A stretch of 64,000 nucleotides of DNA from Pseudomonas sp. M30-35 (GTDB taxonomy: Bacteria; Pseudomonadota; Gammaproteobacteria; Pseudomonadales; Pseudomonadaceae): NCBI RefSeq assembly GCF_002163625.1, contig NZ_CP020892.1, positions 2,852,001 to 2,916,000 on the forward strand, in the 5' to 3' direction. Below the pieces are notes generated by a model. It worked only from the letters and a program-made list of their open reading frames with translations, was not told the DNA's origin and made no database searches. The position numbers and the translations under genes are program-made. Positions 1 through 9,971 of the stretch are shown piece by piece. Within the stretch, counting starts at the first letter, position 1, and each line of letters starts with the position of its first letter.

Positions 1-633
1 CTCAGCTGCAGGACGCATCAATGCACAGTGAGACGGAACACTGACCGGCAACGCCATGGCACGCTTGGCACCACGCGCCTTGCAGGCATCGATAGCGCGC
101 GCTACAGCGTCAGCACTACCGGCAATAACCACCTGACCCGGAGCATTGAAGTTCACTGCACTGACCACATCACCCTGCGCAGCTTCTGCACAGGCAGCCA
201 GTACGTCAGCGTCTTCAAGACCGAGAATCGCCGCCATACCGCCCTGACCTGCAGGTACCGCTTGCTGCATTAACTGACCGCGATGCTCAACCAACTTCAC
301 AGCATCGGCCAGCGTCAGGCTGCCTGCGGCGACTAAAGCCGAATACTCGCCCAAACTGTGCCCAGCGACAAAAGCCGGCTTAGCACCGCCCTCAGCCAAC
401 CACAGACGCCACAAGGCAATCGAAGCAGTAAGAATCGCAGGCTGGGTTTTGTCAGTTTGATTGAGTGGCTCTTCCGGGCCTTGCTGAGTCAGCGCCCAGA
501 GATCATAACCAAGCGCCGCGGAGGCCTCGGCAAAGGTATCGATAATGACTTTTTGCTGGGCACCAAGGTCAGCCAGCATGGCCAAGGACTGTGAGCCTTG
601 ACCTGGAAAGACGAATGCGAAGGATGCAGACAT
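1..633 (-). CDS. fabD: Malonyl-CoA:ACP transacylase FabD (C-terminus cut by window edge)
   Basis: Transfers malonyl from CoA to acyl carrier protein in the cytoplasm, supplying extender units for fatty acid synthesis. I translated it from the minus strand: it begins MSASFAFVFPGQGSQ, the family's N-terminal signature, and contains GHSLGEYSA with the nucleophilic serine at about residue 92. About 211 codons are present, against a usual length near 310, so the rest lies left of position 1. The frame is open to the edge. The neighbour in the same direction is plsX, 107 bp upstream. The direct plsX-fabD arrangement, without fabH between them, is typical of Pseudomonas and unlike E. coli. Identification is firm; only the missing third is unseen. 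Confidence 0.95.
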   Translation of the reverse strand, partial: MSASFAFVFPGQGSQSLAMLADLGAQQKVIIDTFAEASAALGYDLWALTQQGPEEPLNQTDKTQPAILTASIALWRLWLAEGGAKPAFVAGHSLGEYSALVAAGSLTLADAVKLVEHRGQLMQQAVPAGQGGMAAILGLEDADVLAACAEAAQGDVVSAVNFNAPGQVVIAGSADAVARAIDACKARGAKRAMALPVSVPSHCALMRPAAE

Positions 634-740
634 TTAAACAGATCCCTAGTGTTGTTTAACGTCGGGTAAGTTGGCGCAGAACATCGTCTGTGCACAACAC
701 GCTGTCGCTTGGATGTCCGAGCATCCAGTGCAGTCACATT

Positions 741-1751
741 CTAACGCAACAGATCGTCAAGACGACCCTGTAATCGCTGCGGTAGATTTTCTTCGATCTC
801 CGTCAAAGCTCGGCGAATTGCACTCTGAAAGCCTGCATCATCTGCCGCACCATGACTTTTAACAACAATTCCCTGCAAACCCAACAAGCTCGCACCATTA
901 TGTTTCGAAGGCGCGAGCTCGCTTTGCAAGCGCTTCAAGAGCGGCAAAACCATAAGCCCCAGCGCACGACTCAGCATGTTACGCGCGAATAAATCACTAA
1001 TGCGCCCAGAGATCATGCTAGCCAATCCTTCACTGGACTTGAGCACTATATTGCCGACAAACCCATCACATACCACCACATCAGCCACGCCGCGATAGAG
1101 ACCATCGCCCTCAACAAAGCCGACATAATTAAGCTCAGCATGCTGTTGCAGTAACGCTGCGGCCGCCCTCACCTGCTGATTACCCTTGATTAACTCGGTA
1201 CCCACATTAAGCAAGCCTACACGCGGCATGCGAACCCCCTGGGCTTCAGCCGCAACAGAACCCATTACTGCAAACTGCAATAGGTTTTCTGCCGAGCAAT
1301 CAACGTTGGCGCCCAGATCAAGCAAGTAGCAAACGCCGCGCTCGGTCGGCACCGCCGTAATCATCGCCGGACGATCGATCCCCGGTAAAGTTTTAAGCAC
1401 ATAGCGTGACAGAGCCATTAAAGCGCCGGTATTACCCGCACTGACACAGGCATCAGCCTGACCCGCACTGACCAGATCAAGAGCAATACGCATGGAGGCA
1501 TCCGGCTTATTACGCAAAGCCTGCGCAGGCGACTCATCCATCGCAATCGTTTCACTGGCATGAACAATTTTCAGGCGCGAGCGATCGATATCAGGATGCT
1601 GATCAATCAGACGTTGAATAACAGGGGATTGGCCGACGAGGACCAGGTGCAGCGAGGGGTATTTCTGCAGGCAAGCGATACTTGCCGGAACAATGCAGTG
1701 AGGACCGAAGTCCCCACCCATTGCATCAATCGCGATGATTGGAGCGGACAA
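741..1751 (-). CDS. plsX: Phosphate acyltransferase PlsX
   Basis: Converts acyl-ACP and phosphate into acyl-phosphate, the donor that PlsY uses to acylate glycerol-3-phosphate at the start of phospholipid synthesis. It is a peripheral membrane enzyme. The 336-residue protein starts [17 protein letters not shown], the hallmark IDAMGGD motif of the family, and the length matches full-length PlsX. The start lies 2 bp beyond the end of rpmF, so the two are almost certainly co-transcribed in the order yceD, rpmF, plsX. fabD follows after 107 bp. This is the conserved bacterial yceD-rpmF-plsX-fab cluster, which couples ribosome and lipid synthesis. Nothing unusual was seen. Confidence 0.97.
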   Translation of the reverse strand: MSAPIIAIDAMGGDFGPHCIVPASIACLQKYPSLHLVLVGQSPVIQRLIDQHPDIDRSRLKIVHASETIAMDESPAQALRNKPDASMRIALDLVSAGQADACVSAGNTGALMALSRYVLKTLPGIDRPAMITAVPTERGVCYLLDLGANVDCSAENLLQFAVMGSVAAEAQGVRMPRVGLLNVGTELIKGNQQVRAAAALLQQHAELNYVGFVEGDGLYRGVADVVVCDGFVGNIVLKSSEGLASMISGRISDLFARNMLSRALGLMVLPLLKRLQSELAPSKHNGASLLGLQGIVVKSHGAADDAGFQSAIRRALTEIEENLPQRLQGRLDDLLR

Positions 1752-1753
1752 GA

Positions 1754-1936
1754 TTACTCGTCAGCGCCCTTATCAATCACTTTGCGACCCTTGTATACGC
1801 CTTCTGGCGATACGTGGTGACGCAGGTGAACTTCACCGGTGCTCTTCTCAACGGACAGAGCGTTGCCTTCGAGGGCGTCGTGTGAACGGCGCATATCGCG
1901 GGCGGAACGGGATTTTTTGTTCTGCTGAACAGCCAT
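1754..1936 (-). CDS. rpmF: 50S ribosomal protein L32
   Basis: A component of the large ribosomal subunit. The 60-residue protein begins [20 protein letters not shown], the standard proteobacterial L32 N-terminus, and carries the later [14 protein letters not shown] segment. It lacks the cysteine pairs of the zinc-binding form, so it is the ordinary zinc-free type. It sits between yceD (12 bp upstream) and plsX (2 bp downstream), the usual order. It is highly basic, as expected for an rRNA-binding protein. Complete and unremarkable. Confidence 0.97.
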   Translation of the reverse strand: MAVQQNKKSRSARDMRRSHDALEGNALSVEKSTGEVHLRHHVSPEGVYKGRKVIDKGADE

Positions 1937-1948
1937 ACTAATTAACTC

Positions 1949-2476
1949 CTAAACGTTTGGGTCACGCTTTAACTGTGCTAATACACTGAACGGGTTGGAC
2001 CGCTTTACCTCGTCCTCGCTCGGTTCAGGCTCATCGAGCCCTCCCGGCTGCTGGCAATCATCAGGGTCATGAGCTGGGACAATGGGCAAGGCAAGCAAAA
2101 GCTCATCCTCAACCAGCGCAAGCAGATCCAAAGGATCTTCACCCAACTCCAGCACGTCATAGCCTTGCGGCACAGACTGGGTATTCGCACCTTCTTTCAC
2201 CACAGCGTAATCACATGCGCTTTGGATCGGCAGAGCGACCAGTTCCAGACAACGCTGGCAAACCATTTTGACATCAACCTCAAGCTCACTGTGGAAAACC
2301 ACAGCATTGCGCTCGTCACGCTCGAAGAAAAACTTCGCGCGCACCATGCCGTCGTTAGCGGCAAGCGGGCTACAGAGCCTTTGTAAATCTGCAAGCGCAA
2401 TCTCACCCTCAAGGGTGGCAGTGCGATCTGCTAACTTACGCGGATCAACGTGAGGTGGAATCGGTCCATTCGACAT
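1949..2476 (-). CDS. yceD: DUF177 protein YceD (23S rRNA accumulation protein)
   Basis: A cytoplasmic protein of 175 residues in the DUF177 family. In E. coli YceD is associated with 23S rRNA accumulation; its mechanism is not settled. The motif MVCQRCLE around residue 93 is the family's conserved CxxC-like segment, and the C-terminal tail ends in SNPFSVLAQLKRD, a typical ending. It is the first gene of the leftward yceD-rpmF-plsX run. The 253-bp gap to the divergent maf gene must hold promoters for both directions. Position and sequence agree, so identification is firm; the molecular role is known only from the family. Confidence 0.93.
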   Translation of the reverse strand: MSNGPIPPHVDPRKLADRTATLEGEIALADLQRLCSPLAANDGMVRAKFFFERDERNAVVFHSELEVDVKMVCQRCLELVALPIQSACDYAVVKEGANTQSVPQGYDVLELGEDPLDLLALVEDELLLALPIVPAHDPDDCQQPGGLDEPEPSEDEVKRSNPFSVLAQLKRDPNV

Positions 2477-2729
2477 AGGCGCCGCATTCTAGGGACGAGA
2501 CCCGTACCTGTCAAAGGAAATTAGGCCTATCTGCTCTACAAACGACCGGCAACCATCATTAATGACCCCTGCCACCCCATAAAACCAACAATTACAGCAA
2601 GTAACCAACGGCGCAAGACGCCAAGCCTGTCGATAAAACAGCAGCCTCTTCAGCCTTTATATTAGACTTTTCAGCCTCGACTACTTGATTGCCACCTCTT
2701 AAATAGCCTGAAACCCAACAGGACACCGC

Positions 2730-3308
2730 ATGCTGCCACTGATTCTCGCCTCAAGCTCGCCCTATCGCCGCGAATTGTTGAGCCGCCTTAATATCGAGTT
2801 TAGTTGCTACTCGCCCGACATTGACGAAAGCCGCCTACCCGACGAGACACCGGTAGACCTGGTTAAGCGTCTCGCCCTGGAAAAAGCTCAGGCGCTCAGC
2901 AGCGCCCAACCACAGCACCTGATCATTGGCTCAGATCAGGTTGCTGTGCTGGACCAGCAGGTACTTGGCAAGCCACACAGCATGGATCGCGCCTTCAGCC
3001 AGCTTAGCGCCGCCAGCGGCAAAAGCGTGACCTTCCTGACGGGGCTCGCCCTGCTCAATAGCGCTACCGGTCAGCACCAGGTCGATTGCGTGCCGTTTAC
3101 CGTGCATTTTCGCACCTTGAGCGCAGAACAGATCCAGCGCTACCTTGAGGTGGAACAGCCGCTCGATTGCGCCGGCAGTTTCAAAGCTGAAGGCTTGGGC
3201 GTGAGCCTGTTTCGCAGCACCGAAGGCACTGACGCCAACAGCCTGATTGGCTTGCCGCTGATTCGCCTGGTCGACATGCTTCACAACGAAGGCTGGCAAA
3301 TCCCTTGA
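2730..3308 (+). CDS. Maf-family nucleoside triphosphate pyrophosphatase (YceF type)
   Basis: Probably hydrolyses modified nucleoside triphosphates; the YceF subgroup prefers 7-methyl-GTP. The 192-residue protein begins MLPLILASSSPYRRELL, containing the Maf signature SSxxRRELL, and has the conserved ESRLPDE and GSDQVAVLDQQVLGKP segments. The latter includes the acidic residue used for metal and catalysis. It is full length. The gene is alone on the plus strand between yceD and sppA, an order shared with other Pseudomonas, and ends about 90 bp before a strong bidirectional terminator. The YceF subgroup assignment rests on position and overall likeness and is less certain than the Maf call. Confidence 0.93.
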   Translation: MLPLILASSSPYRRELLSRLNIEFSCYSPDIDESRLPDETPVDLVKRLALEKAQALSSAQPQHLIIGSDQVAVLDQQVLGKPHSMDRAFSQLSAASGKSVTFLTGLALLNSATGQHQVDCVPFTVHFRTLSAEQIQRYLEVEQPLDCAGSFKAEGLGVSLFRSTEGTDANSLIGLPLIRLVDMLHNEGWQIP

Positions 3309-3397
3309 GAGCACTGCTTTATCAATCGGCCAGTTAAACGGCGGATAAAAAAGCCTTATCCACCCTCCTGCACAGGCTGAATAAAGCGCCAGAGACT

Positions 3398-3425
3398 AAA
3401 AAGCCCGGAAAACCGGGCTTTTTTG
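3398..3425. terminator. Bidirectional Rho-independent terminator between maf and sppA
   Basis: Positions 3401-3408 (AAGCCCGG) pair perfectly with 3413-3420 (CCGGGCTT) around an AAAA loop. An A-run precedes the hairpin and a T-run follows it. It sits between the convergent maf and sppA genes and can stop transcription from either side. Confidence 0.9.
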
Positions 3426-3445
3426 CTGGATATCAAGCGCCGCGA

Positions 3446-4444
3446 CTAACGCAAAGCAGGCCCTTGAAAACCCATCCACAACGCCAGATCTTCCGCCACG
3501 CTCGCCCCAAGCTTCTTGGCGAAGCGGTCTAGCGGCGAATCCTGCACAGTGAAGTCGACCAGCTCTTTTTCGCCGATGACATCGCGCGCAACATAGCTTG
3601 CGCTGCCCAGGCCATCGATCAAACCGAGCTTAAGAGCCTGCTCGCCAGACCAGACCAAGCCGGAGAACAAGTCCGGATTCTCGGCAACCTTGAGTCGATC
3701 ACCACGGCCCTTTTTCACGCTATCGATAAACTGCTGGTGAGTCGTATCAAGCACGCCCTGCCAGAACTGTGTTTCTTCAGCTTTTTGCGGCTGGAACGGA
3801 TCAAGGAAGGCCTTGTGCTCACCTGAGGTGTATACGCGACGATCCACCCCGAGCTTGTCCATCAGCCCCACAAAACCAAAGCTGGTCGCCGTAACCCCGA
3901 TAGAACCTACCAGACTGGCTTTGTCGGCGTAGATGTCATCCGCAGCACTGGCGATGTAATAGGCACCGGAAGCACCAATATCACTGATCACCGCATACAA
4001 CTTAACGTCCGGATGCTTAGCGCGCAGACGCTTGATTTCGTCATAGATGTAGCCCGACTGCACCGGACTACCGCCCGGGCTGTTGATGCGCATAACCACA
4101 CCCTTGGTGTTTTTATCCTCAAATGCGGCGCGCAGACTGCCAACAATATTGTCGGCACTGGCCGCTTCCTTGTCAGCGATCACACCGCGCACTTCGATCA
4201 AGGCAGTGTGAGCAGTACCGGAATCTACAGCACCCTTGCCGAGCTTGAAGATTGGCGAGAACAGCGCCAACGCAACGAACAGATAGATAAATGTCAGCGA
4301 CTTGAAGAAAATCCCCCAACGACGCGACCGACGCTGCTCTTGCACGCCAGCCAATAAGGTTTTTTCTAACAGCTTCCAACTTTTTTCATCTTCCTTGGAT
4401 TGCTTAGCGTCGCCCGTCTCAGGCAAATTCCACTCATCCGACAT
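3446..4444 (-). CDS. sppA: Signal peptide peptidase SppA, short (36K) type
   Basis: An inner-membrane serine protease that degrades cleaved signal peptides. The 332-residue protein has a basic cytoplasmic start, one membrane segment at about residues 46-65 and a single S49 protease domain in the periplasm. The expected nucleophile is Ser159 in GASGAYYIA and the catalytic lysine is Lys175 in ADKASLVGS. The SPGGSPV oxyanion region is at about 122-128. This is the single-domain form, roughly half the E. coli SppA. Its start overlaps the end of the upstream HAD phosphatase gene by 11 bp, so the two are translationally linked in a leftward rluC-HAD-sppA operon. Confidence 0.95.
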   Translation of the reverse strand: MSDEWNLPETGDAKQSKEDEKSWKLLEKTLLAGVQEQRRSRRWGIFFKSLTFIYLFVALALFSPIFKLGKGAVDSGTAHTALIEVRGVIADKEAASADNIVGSLRAAFEDKNTKGVVMRINSPGGSPVQSGYIYDEIKRLRAKHPDVKLYAVISDIGASGAYYIASAADDIYADKASLVGSIGVTATSFGFVGLMDKLGVDRRVYTSGEHKAFLDPFQPQKAEETQFWQGVLDTTHQQFIDSVKKGRGDRLKVAENPDLFSGLVWSGEQALKLGLIDGLGSASYVARDVIGEKELVDFTVQDSPLDRFAKKLGASVAEDLALWMGFQGPALR

Positions 4445-5126
4445 AACTGCCTACCTCAACTCGTTGACTACCTGCGCACGTTTGTAGCCAGCGGCGCAGT
4501 TCGATGAACTCTTCAATCGCCAGCGTCGGATTAAACCCACGCAAAACGTCTAATGGCTGGGCGCCATAGCCCACAGCCACGCAATCCATTCCTGCATTGT
4601 GCGCCATCTGCAAATCAAACGCAGAGTCGCCCACCATCAGCGCTTGACTTGCCGGCAGATCAAACTCACGCAATAACTGCTCAAGCATCAATGGCTGCGG
4701 CTTACTCGCTGTTTCATCTGCGCAGCGGGTTGCATCAAAATAATCAGTCCAACCGCGACCCTGGAGCACACGCTGTAGACCATGACGACCTTTGCCAGTT
4801 GCCACAGCCAGTAAATAGCCCTGCTGACGAAATGCCTCAAGCGATTCTTCAACCCCAGCAAACAAGGGCGACGGCTCAGCCTCAAGTTCCAGATATTGCG
4901 TACTGTATACACCGCGAAATGCCTGAATCGCAGCACCATCAAGGTGCCCATACAGCGTTGCAATAGCTTCCGGCAAACCCAAGCCGATTATGCCTTTGAC
5001 CTGGGTGTCCGTGCAGCGAACCAGACCACAGGCATCAGATGCACGGTGCATGGCTTCAACGATACGGCCGATCGAATCAACCAGCGTTCCGTCCCAATCA
5101 AAAATCAGCAAGCGGTAATCAGGCAC
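4434..5126 (-). CDS. HAD-IA family phosphatase, phosphoglycolate-phosphatase-like
   Basis: A soluble hydrolase of 230 residues. The HAD motif I is DWDGTLVDS at residues 10-18, whose first aspartate is the phosphoryl-accepting nucleophile. ATGKGRHGL is motif II. The conserved lysine (ASKPQP) and motif [11 protein letters not shown] follow, so all catalytic residues are present. The substrate cannot be read from sequence; phosphoglycolate phosphatase or a general sugar-phosphate phosphatase are the usual candidates. It overlaps rluC upstream by 8 bp and sppA downstream by 11 bp, forming a tight three-gene operon conserved in Pseudomonas. No oddities. Confidence 0.92.
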   Translation of the reverse strand: MPDYRLLIFDWDGTLVDSIGRIVEAMHRASDACGLVRCTDTQVKGIIGLGLPEAIATLYGHLDGAAIQAFRGVYSTQYLELEAEPSPLFAGVEESLEAFRQQGYLLAVATGKGRHGLQRVLQGRGWTDYFDATRCADETASKPQPLMLEQLLREFDLPASQALMVGDSAFDLQMAHNAGMDCVAVGYGAQPLDVLRGFNPTLAIEEFIELRRWLQTCAGSQRVEVGSYVG

Positions 5127-6072
5127 TCAAACGCTCCACGGTCCGCGCCCAGACCTCGTCAACCGGGGCAGACAGCCTCAACTCGCCACCGTCTAACAGC
5201 GGCACAACCAACTCATAAGCGTGCAAAAACAGTCGCTTGCCGCCTAATTCACGAATTTCACGACTGAAGTCGTCATCACCGTACTTAGTATCCCCGGCAA
5301 TGCAGTGCCCAGCGTACTGCGCATGCACACGAATCTGGTGGGTCCGCCCCGTTACCGGCTTGGCTTCGACAATGGTGGCAAACTCGCCAAAGCGGCGCAG
5401 CACACGGAAACGCGTCAGCGCTTCTTTGCCTTCATCGTTGACCTCAACCATGCGCTCACCAGAACGCAGGTTGCTCTTTTGCAACGGTGCATTGACCGAC
5501 TTCTTTGCCGCAGGCCAGTTACCACGCACCAATGCCATGTAGCGCTTATCAACACCATCGCCGCGCAGGGCTTCGTGCAGATGGCGCAACATGCTGCGCT
5601 TTTTCGCGATCATCAAAAGACCCGAGGTATCGCGGTCAAGCCGATGCACCAGCTCAAGCTCCTTGGCATCTGGACGCAGCTGGCGGAACGCCTCGATCAC
5701 ACCGTAATTGAGGCCACTGCCACCATGCACCGCAATGCCTGCGGGCTTGTTGATCACCAGCAGCGCTTTGTCTTCATAAACAATGGACGCCTCAAGACGC
5801 TCAAGCAGGCCTTGAGCCAAAGGTGCAGGCTCATCACGCTCAGGCAACCGCAACGGCGGTACACGGACGATATCGCCCGCCTGGATTTTATATTCAGGCT
5901 TGATCCGACCTTTATTTACCCGCACTTCGCCTTTACGCAAGATGCGGTAAATCAATGTCTTTGGCACACCCTTTAGTTGGGTGCGCAGAAAGTTATCAAT
6001 GCGCTGGCCGGCAAGTTCCGGCGCAACCTCAATCAGCTGAACGCCGGAGGTTGGAGGGGAAGGATTTGTCAT
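5119..6072 (-). CDS. rluC: 23S rRNA pseudouridine synthase RluC
   Basis: Converts uridines 955, 2504 and 2580 (E. coli numbering) of 23S rRNA to pseudouridine. I chose the ATG at 6072 ([19 protein letters not shown]), because it gives the N-terminus I recall for Pseudomonas RluC. A start 36 bp further out is possible but adds an atypical stretch. An S4-like RNA-binding domain covers about residues 20-75 ([23 protein letters not shown]). The catalytic motif HRLDRDTSG follows, with the aspartate at about residue 146. Length is about 317. It is divergent from rne, as in other pseudomonads, and starts the rluC-HAD-sppA operon. Confidence 0.95.
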   Translation of the reverse strand: MTNPSPPTSGVQLIEVAPELAGQRIDNFLRTQLKGVPKTLIYRILRKGEVRVNKGRIKPEYKIQAGDIVRVPPLRLPERDEPAPLAQGLLERLEASIVYEDKALLVINKPAGIAVHGGSGLNYGVIEAFRQLRPDAKELELVHRLDRDTSGLLMIAKKRSMLRHLHEALRGDGVDKRYMALVRGNWPAAKKSVNAPLQKSNLRSGERMVEVNDEGKEALTRFRVLRRFGEFATIVEAKPVTGRTHQIRVHAQYAGHCIAGDTKYGDDDFSREIRELGGKRLFLHAYELVVPLLDGGELRLSAPVDEVWARTVERLSA

Positions 6073-6099
6073 TGCGCAATGATAACAATTTTTATGGAT

Positions 6100-6128
6100 T
6101 TGAAGCACTTAATCATTGCTGTTATAGT
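6100..6128 (+). promoter_or_regulatory. Sigma-70-type promoter for rne
   Basis: TTGAAG at 6100-6105 and TATAGT at 6123-6128 are separated by exactly 17 bp. They match the -35 and -10 consensus at 4 of 6 and 5 of 6 positions. Transcription would begin near 6135, giving an rne leader of about 515 nt. The assignment is by eye. Confidence 0.6.
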
Positions 6129-6651
6129 CGCGAATGCCGCCAAAAGCGGTCTGGTTCGGAGATGATCGCTAAATTGCCATCCCAACCAACGCAACCCATT
6201 TTGGACGCAAGGCCGTCCGACGGGTTCTTCAGAGCTAGATAGGCCTTTTAAGGCCCTCGAAGAATTCGGAAATAAAGCCTCAAACATAATGATGCGCAAC
6301 TTTCCCCTTTGGAGAGTTGCGGTAATAGCCAACCCGCTACGGATTTTGCGAGCGGCACAGGATTTTCAGCGATACGTGTAAGGTGGAGATGTACAGCAGC
6401 TGGTTTGCGTAGCAATGAGCTTTATCAAGACGCCTTATCTCGTCCGCTACCATCTGCTGATTCCTCCTCCTGACTTAGTGCTTACTGTCACATACAGCGA
6501 GCAGGAGACGTCTGTCGCGGCCCAGCACAATTGGCTGACCGTCGCTCGACAATGAAACGCCTTACAACCGTTTCTGACGCGCCTAACACCGACTCTGAAA
6601 GTCGTGTTTGCCGAACGCCGCTTCCGATGCAACGGAAACCGACGGTACTAC
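6129..6651 (+). promoter_or_regulatory. Long 5' leader of rne
   Basis: There is no credible gene between the rluC start and the rne start (579 bp), and the only strong promoter I see on the plus strand is at its far end. A leader of about 0.5 kb would therefore precede rne. In E. coli the 361-nt rne leader folds into hairpins that let RNase E destabilise its own mRNA. A comparable role here is inference. Short local inverted repeats are visible, for example GCAACTTTCCCCTTTGGAGAG near 6297 with its complementary ends, but I could not fold the whole region. Confidence 0.4.
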
Positions 6652-9600
6652 ATGAAAAGAATGCTGATTAACGCGACTCAACCCGAAGAGTTGCGTGTTG
6701 CTCTAGTCGACGGCCAACGCCTCTATGACTTAGACATTGAATCTGGCGCTCGGGAACAGAAAAAGGCCAACATCTATAAAGGCCGTATCACCCGCGTTGA
6801 ACCAAGCCTCGAAGCCGCTTTCGTCGACTTCGGCTCAGAACGTCACGGTTTTCTCCCCCTCAAAGAAATCTCCCGCGAGTATTTCAAAAAAGCTCCCGAC
6901 GGCCGCGTCAACATCAAAGATGTGCTGAGCGAAGGTCAGGAAGTTATCGTTCAAGTTGAAAAAGAAGAGCGTGGCAACAAGGGCGCAGCCCTGACCACCT
7001 TCATCAGCTTAGCCGGTCGTTACCTGGTACTGATGCCGAACAACCCTCGAGCTGGCGGCATCTCACGTCGCATTGAAGGTGAAGAGCGTAACGAGTTGCG
7101 CGAAGCCCTCAACGGCTTGAACGCTCCAGTAGACATGGGCTTGATCGTTCGCACCGCCGGCCTCGGCCGCAGCAGCGAAGAAATGCAGTGGGACCTCGAT
7201 TACCTGCTGCAACTGTGGAGCGCTATTAAAGAAGCCTCGCAAGACCGCGCTGCGCCATTCCTGATCTACCAGGAAAGCAATGTCATCATCCGCGCCATCC
7301 GCGACTACCTGCGCCAAGACATCGGTGAAGTTCTGGTTGATAGCGTTGAAGCGCAGGAAGAAGCCCTGAGCTTTATCCGCCAAGTGATGCCGCAGTACGC
7401 AAGCAAGATCAAGCTGTACGAAGACAGTGTTCCCCTGTTCAATCGCTTCCAGATCGAAAGCCAGATCGAAACTGCTTTCCAGCGTGAAGTGAAACTGCCT
7501 TCCGGCGGCTCGATCTTCATCGACCCAACAGAAGCACTGGTCTCGATCGACATCAACTCGGCGCGCGCCACTAAAGGCAGCGACATCGAAGAAACGGCCC
7601 TGCAGACCAACCTTGAAGCAGCTGAAGAAATCGCGCGCCAACTGCGCCTGCGTGACATCGGCGGCCTGATCGTTATCGACTTCATCGACATGACGCCGGC
7701 GAAAAACCAGCGCGCTGTTGAAGAGAAAGTCCGCGAAGCACTTGAAGCTGACCGCGCCCGCGTACAAGTGGGTCGTATCTCACGCTTCGGCCTGTTGGAA
7801 ATGTCGCGTCAGCGCCTGCGTCCATCACTCGGCGAAACCAGCGGTATTGTCTGTCCGCGTTGCAACGGCCAAGGCATCATCCGTGATGTCGAGTCGCTGT
7901 CGCTGGCAATCCTGCGCCTGATCGAAGAAGAAGCCCTGAAAGACCGCACTGCTGAAGTTCGCGCTCAGGTGCCGATTCCAGTTGCCGCCTTCCTGCTTAA
8001 CGAAAAACGCAACTCGATCACCAAGATCGAACTGCGCACCCGTGCGCGCATCGTCATTCTGCCGAACGATCACCTCGAGACGCCGCACTTCGAAGTACAG
8101 CGTCTGCGTGACGACAGCATGGAAGCGCAAACAACTCAGTCCAGCTATGAAATGGCCACCACTGAAGTTGAAGAAGAGAAACCAGTAAGCGGCACCCGCA
8201 CTCTGGTTCGCCAGGAAGCTGCAATCAAAGCGGCCCCGCCTCGCTCGGCACCAACGCCGACCGAAACCCTTGCGCCTGTCACTGCTCCTGAGCCAAGCCT
8301 GTTCAAAGGCCTGGTCAAGTCGCTGGTGAGCTTGTTTGCGACCAAGGAAGAAGAAAAACCAGTCGTTGTCATTGAGAAGAAGTCTGAGCGCCCTGCGCGT
8401 AACGATGAACGTCGCAATGGCCGCCAGCAAAACCGCAACCGTGGTGGCCGTCGTGACGGTCGCGACGAAGAGCGTAAGCCGCGCGAAGAACGTGCCCCAC
8501 GTGAAGAACGCCAACCACGCCAGCCGCGTGAAGAGCGCGCACCACGTGAAGAGCGTCAACCACGCGAAGTTGTAGAAGTTCGTGAACCGCAGGAAAACCG
8601 TCAGTCGCGCCCACCTCGCGAGCGCAAGCCGCGTGAAGAGCGTCAAGTACGTGAACTGCGCGAGCCGCTGGATGCTCCGAGCGAAAACGCCGGTGAAGCA
8701 GTTGCCAACGAGCGCCCACAACGCGAGCCGCGCCAACCGCGTCAGCCACGCGAAGAGCGTCAACCGCGCAAGGAGCAAACTGCAGCAGCGACTGAAGATG
8801 AAGAGCTGAGCAGCACTGAGAATACTCAGGATGATGATCAAGACAACAACGAGAACGAGCGCCCACGTCGCCGTTCACGCGGTCAGCGTCGTCGCAGCAA
8901 TCGTCGTGAGCGTCAGCGTGATGCAAACGGCAATGTGATTGAAAATGCAGATGAAAACAGCGAAGAAACAACAGCCGTAGCTGCTACTGTAATCGCCAGT
9001 GCTGCCGTTGCTGAGGCTGTTGAAGCCGCTCAACCTGCTGCTGAATCCGCAAGCGACGAAGCTCAAGCTCAACCTGAAGTTCAAACTGAAGCACCGCAGC
9101 GTCAAAGCCGCAAGCAATATGCAGAACAAGCCCCTGCAGCCGAAACCGAAGCCACTCCGGCAGAGGTAAAAGCTGAAGAAGCAGCACCTGCAGAAGTTGC
9201 CGAGCCAGTTGTCGCTCAACCAACACCTGAAGTTGCAGCTGAGCCAGTCGCGCCTGAAACGCCAAAAGCTGAGCCTGTTGCTGAAGTCGTTGAAGTTGTT
9301 GAAGCAACTGTTGAACCAACTGTTGAACCAACTGTTGAGCCAGTCGTTGAAGCCAAAGTTGAACAGGTTAGTGAGGCAGTTGCAGAGGTTGCAGCTCCCG
9401 AGCCAATCGCTCCAGTAGCTGAACCTGCTGCTGAGCCAGTAGTAGAAACGCCTGCGCCAGCACCGGTAGTCGTCCCAAGCAATGGCCGCGCACCAAACGA
9501 CCCTCGCGAAGTTCGTCGCCGCAAACGCGAAGAAGAGCGTTTGGCCCGTGAGGCTGCTCAAGCTGCCGAAGCGGCTCCGGTTGTTGTCGAAGTCCCAGCC

Positions 9601-9717
9601 GAGGCGCCTGCTCCTGTTGAAGCACCAGAGGTGACTGAAGCAGCTGAACCAGAAGCCAAAGAAGCTGAAAAAACTGAAGAGCAACAGACTGATGATGCGC
9701 ATAAGCCGCAAGTCTGA
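6652..9717 (+). CDS. rne: Ribonuclease E
   Basis: The essential endoribonuclease and scaffold of the RNA degradosome. I take the ATG at 6652 ([21 protein letters not shown]), the universal RNase E N-terminus; an in-frame ATG 48 bp upstream adds an unconserved tail. Length is about 1021 residues. Residues 1 to about 510 form the catalytic part: S1 domain near 35-120, RNase H-like and DNase I-like regions with [14 protein letters not shown], and the zinc-link VCPRCNGQG. The rest is low-complexity and disordered. An arginine/glutamate block (8455-8790) has repeated [13 protein letters not shown] units, followed by an Ala-Pro-Glu-Val-rich tail (8980-9700). A strong terminator follows. Divergent from rluC. 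Confidence 0.97.
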   Translation: MKRMLINATQPEELRVALVDGQRLYDLDIESGAREQKKANIYKGRITRVEPSLEAAFVDFGSERHGFLPLKEISREYFKKAPDGRVNIKDVLSEGQEVIVQVEKEERGNKGAALTTFISLAGRYLVLMPNNPRAGGISRRIEGEERNELREALNGLNAPVDMGLIVRTAGLGRSSEEMQWDLDYLLQLWSAIKEASQDRAAPFLIYQESNVIIRAIRDYLRQDIGEVLVDSVEAQEEALSFIRQVMPQYASKIKLYEDSVPLFNRFQIESQIETAFQREVKLPSGGSIFIDPTEALVSIDINSARATKGSDIEETALQTNLEAAEEIARQLRLRDIGGLIVIDFIDMTPAKNQRAVEEKVREALEADRARVQVGRISRFGLLEMSRQRLRPSLGETSGIVCPRCNGQGIIRDVESLSLAILRLIEEEALKDRTAEVRAQVPIPVAAFLLNEKRNSITKIELRTRARIVILPNDHLETPHFEVQRLRDDSMEAQTTQSSYEMATTEVEEEKPVSGTRTLVRQEAAIKAAPPRSAPTPTETLAPVTAPEPSLFKGLVKSLVSLFATKEEEKPVVVIEKKSERPARNDERRNGRQQNRNRGGRRDGRDEERKPREERAPREERQPRQPREERAPREERQPREVVEVREPQENRQSRPPRERKPREERQVRELREPLDAPSENAGEAVANERPQREPRQPRQPREERQPRKEQTAAATEDEELSSTENTQDDDQDNNENERPRRRSRGQRRRSNRRERQRDANGNVIENADENSEETTAVAATVIASAAVAEAVEAAQPAAESASDEAQAQPEVQTEAPQRQSRKQYAEQAPAAETEATPAEVKAEEAAPAEVAEPVVAQPTPEVAAEPVAPETPKAEPVAEVVEVVEATVEPTVEPTVEPVVEAKVEQVSEAVAEVAAPEPIAPVAEPAAEPVVETPAPAPVVVPSNGRAPNDPREVRRRKREEERLAREAAQAAEAAPVVVEVPAEAPAPVEAPEVTEAAEPEAKEAEKTEEQQTDDAHKPQV

Positions 9718-9734
9718 GGCTACTCAGTAAAATG

Positions 9735-9764
9735 AAAAGGGACGCTTCGGCGTCCCTTTTTCAT
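9735..9764 (+). terminator. Rho-independent terminator after rne
   Basis: An 11-bp stem (9735-9745 with 9750-9760, core AAAAGGGACGC) carries a TTCG tetraloop and is followed by a T-run, 17 bp after the rne stop codon. Confidence 0.92.
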
Positions 9765-9790
9765 ATCCGCTGATACCCTCGAACAAGATT

Positions 9791-9956
9791 GGTGGTTGAA
9801 AAAAGCGTCAACCACCCTACAGATTCATGCCTCCGTAGGGTGTGGCAACGCGAAGCTTGCCCACCAGAGGTCAAGCGCTCAACAACCCAAGATTGGAATA
9901 CTCAGCTGGATTTTCGGAGCGGTAAATGGTGGCTGAAAAAGCATCAACCACCCTAC
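9791..9956. repeat. Cluster of three REP-like palindromic elements
   Basis: Three short palindromes share the ends GGTGG and CCACCCTAC. The first is 9791-9820, with GGTGGTTGA pairing perfectly with TCAACCACC. The second, 9835-9865, runs in the opposite sense and starts GTAGGGTG. The third is 9928-9956, with GGTGGCTGA against TCAACCACC and one mismatch. They fill the gap between the rne terminator and the CobW-like gene. Units of this design are common intergenic repeats in pseudomonads. They may act as 3'-end hairpins for the leftward gene that ends at 9972. Confidence 0.7.
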
Positions 9957-9971
9957 CGGTCTAGCAAATGG

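Noticed and set aside
5305-5976. A 223-codon frame on the plus strand over rluC
   Set aside because: It is a shadow of rluC in a GC-rich region, lacks a ribosome-binding site, and has no recognisable domain.
7825-9711. Long open frames antisense to rne (for example 7825-8841 and 8875-9711, minus strand)
   Set aside because: They come from the repetitive, codon-biased C-terminal part of rne. Their translations are low-complexity strings without family features, while the rne frame is certain.
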